Positions 63,987 to 64,000 of a stretch of 64,000 bases of DNA are shown in pieces. The stretch lies in NCBI RefSeq assembly GCF_008831285.2, contig NC_045138.2, forward strand, positions 20,681,934 through 20,745,933, given 5' to 3'. The stretch comes from Nymphaea colorata (Eukaryota; Streptophyta; Magnoliopsida; Nymphaeales; Nymphaeaceae). The translations under genes and the position numbers were made by a program. Position 1 is the first letter of the stretch. Every line of letters begins with the position of its first letter. The notes under the pieces are model-generated. The model saw only the letters and a program-made list of their open reading frames with translations. It was not told where the DNA came from and searched no databases.

Positions 63987-64000
63987 TATGTAAGTATGCA

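Overview
This is a plant nuclear-genome window, almost certainly from a flowering plant: it carries a brassinosteroid-signalling kinase gene and a DUF630/DUF632 gene with plant-type exon structure. The intergenic DNA is AT-rich and packed with old mobile elements, microsatellites and degenerate repeats. I could not place the lineage more closely.

Two host genes are well supported. On the minus strand, a four-exon DUF630/DUF632 protein gene (REL2/NRG2-type, 785 codons with the predicted joins) runs from 31862 down to 24348. On the plus strand, the first three exons of a BSK-type receptor-like cytoplasmic kinase start at 59526, and the gene runs off the right edge. Both proteins start MGC and are predicted to be lipid-anchored at the plasma membrane. 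They are not an operon or pathway unit. One intron of each gene carries a member of the same TIR transposon family, each with an intact 8-bp target-site duplication.

Layout. 1-2230: 3' end of a broken Ty3/gypsy chromovirus with its downstream LTR. 3925-7029 and 18796-21664: two copies of one roughly 2.8-kb segment in opposite orientation, with the order of its two blocks circularly permuted. Each copy carries the same decayed MADS-box exon. The interval between them holds LTR remnants, tandem and inverted repeats, a GC-rich repetitive block (12430-15600) and a broken TFIIB/BRF-like exon. 21665-24221: unassigned. 24222-32500: the DUF630/632 gene, its duplicated 3' end, upstream ORFs and a divergent orphan first exon. 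32605-59110: about 26 kb with no convincing gene but several datable insertions: a six-copy 61-bp minisatellite, a 383-bp TRIM element, two small MULE-like MITEs with 9-bp duplications, a solo Ty1/copia-type LTR with a 5-bp duplication, and dispersed repeats. 59526-64000: the BSK gene.

The strongest unusual signals are the circularly permuted inverted duplication, the shared TIR element family inside both genes, the very short TRIM, and the tandemly duplicated 3' coding end of the DUF630/632 gene. I found no CRISPR array, rRNA or tRNA gene.
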